Assembly: GCA_964505935.1 (NCBI GenBank)
Contig: CAZDKX010000111.1
Location: 1-13,917 of the forward strand
Length of the DNA stretch: 13,917 nucleotides
Direction of reading: 5' to 3'
Origin: JADGQM01 sp964505935
Lineage (GTDB): Bacteria > Desulfobacterota > Syntrophobacteria > Syntrophobacterales > Syntrophobacteraceae
Of this stretch, positions 13,741 to 13,917 are shown piece by piece; positions within the stretch are counted from its first letter, which is position 1; each line of letters opens with the position of its first letter. Position numbers and translations under genes: made by a program. Below the pieces are notes generated by a model. The model made no database searches. It saw nothing but the letters and a program-made list of their open reading frames with translations, and was not told the DNA's origin.

Positions 13741-13917
13741 CCGGGAAAACCTTGAAAGATTTGGATTTCCGCCTGCGCGAGAATAGCGAAATAGGCAATT
13801 GTTCAGCCTTTTTGGATACTCAGCGGCTGATGCGGACAGGCTCAAATAGAACAATAACTCATGTTGCTTCAGGACGTCCGAGGACTAACGAGCAGGATCG
13901 AGTCCAACTCGGCACTC
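13741..13917. other. Right-end non-coding stretch
   Basis: No gene with a plausible start and ribosome site is seen. Apart from the decayed palindrome after the hairpin there is only a small CGAGT-CCA-ACTCG inverted repeat close to the window end. Confidence 0.35.

Overview
The window looks like an accessory region of a Gram-negative sigma-54-using bacterium, most likely a Desulfobacterota (deltaproteobacterial, Syntrophobacter-like) sulfate reducer or syntroph. This rests on the NtrC-type two-component pair, the -24/-12 promoters and the style of the small Cys-rich protein; it is inference, since no ribosomal gene or other marker is present.

Left part (1-2094, minus strand): a toxin-antitoxin pair (PIN toxin, AbrB/MazE-like antitoxin) with a clear promoter, then a short Ski2/Hel308-like helicase. 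An XRE regulator (2222-2575) is transcribed divergently and is followed 2 nt later by a full-length Hel308-like helicase (2578-4925). Both helicases are interrupted by a -1 frameshift. Each interruption lies on a GGGAAAC or GGGAAAG heptamer in the phase required for -1 slippage, so the pair is either doubly mutated, mis-sequenced at homopolymers, or recoded.

Middle (4961-7880): lysogeny-type control and integration genes. These are an S24/LexA-type repressor facing a small excisionase-like HTH gene across an operator array, a terminator, a second HTH gene, a tyrosine integrase, and a 45-bp 3' fragment of a tRNA-Glu(TTC) gene flanked on both sides by short tandem repeats. The fragment resembles an attP core with both arms. 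The left part is plausibly cargo of this element.

Right part (8077-13690): an apparent sigma-54 regulon. A cytoplasmic GAF-type histidine kinase and an NtrC-type activator overlap by ATGA. Around them are three near-consensus TGGCAT(A/G)-N4-TTGC promoters. They precede an alpha-helical small protein (8344), a divergent membrane four-helix-bundle sensor without an output domain (9677, minus) and a duplicated Cys4 protein (13319). Two of the three promoters have a 17-bp palindrome upstream (TGGGGA-N5-TCCTCA, 15 of 17 identical between copies) at enhancer-like distance. The model is that the kinase phosphorylates the activator, which binds this palindrome and switches on the flanking genes. The signal and the physiological output cannot be read from the sequence.

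Gene-free stretches (5946-6294, 7634-8343, 12934-13318, 13691-13917) hold the att region, promoters, hairpins and a dispersed-type palindrome, as listed.
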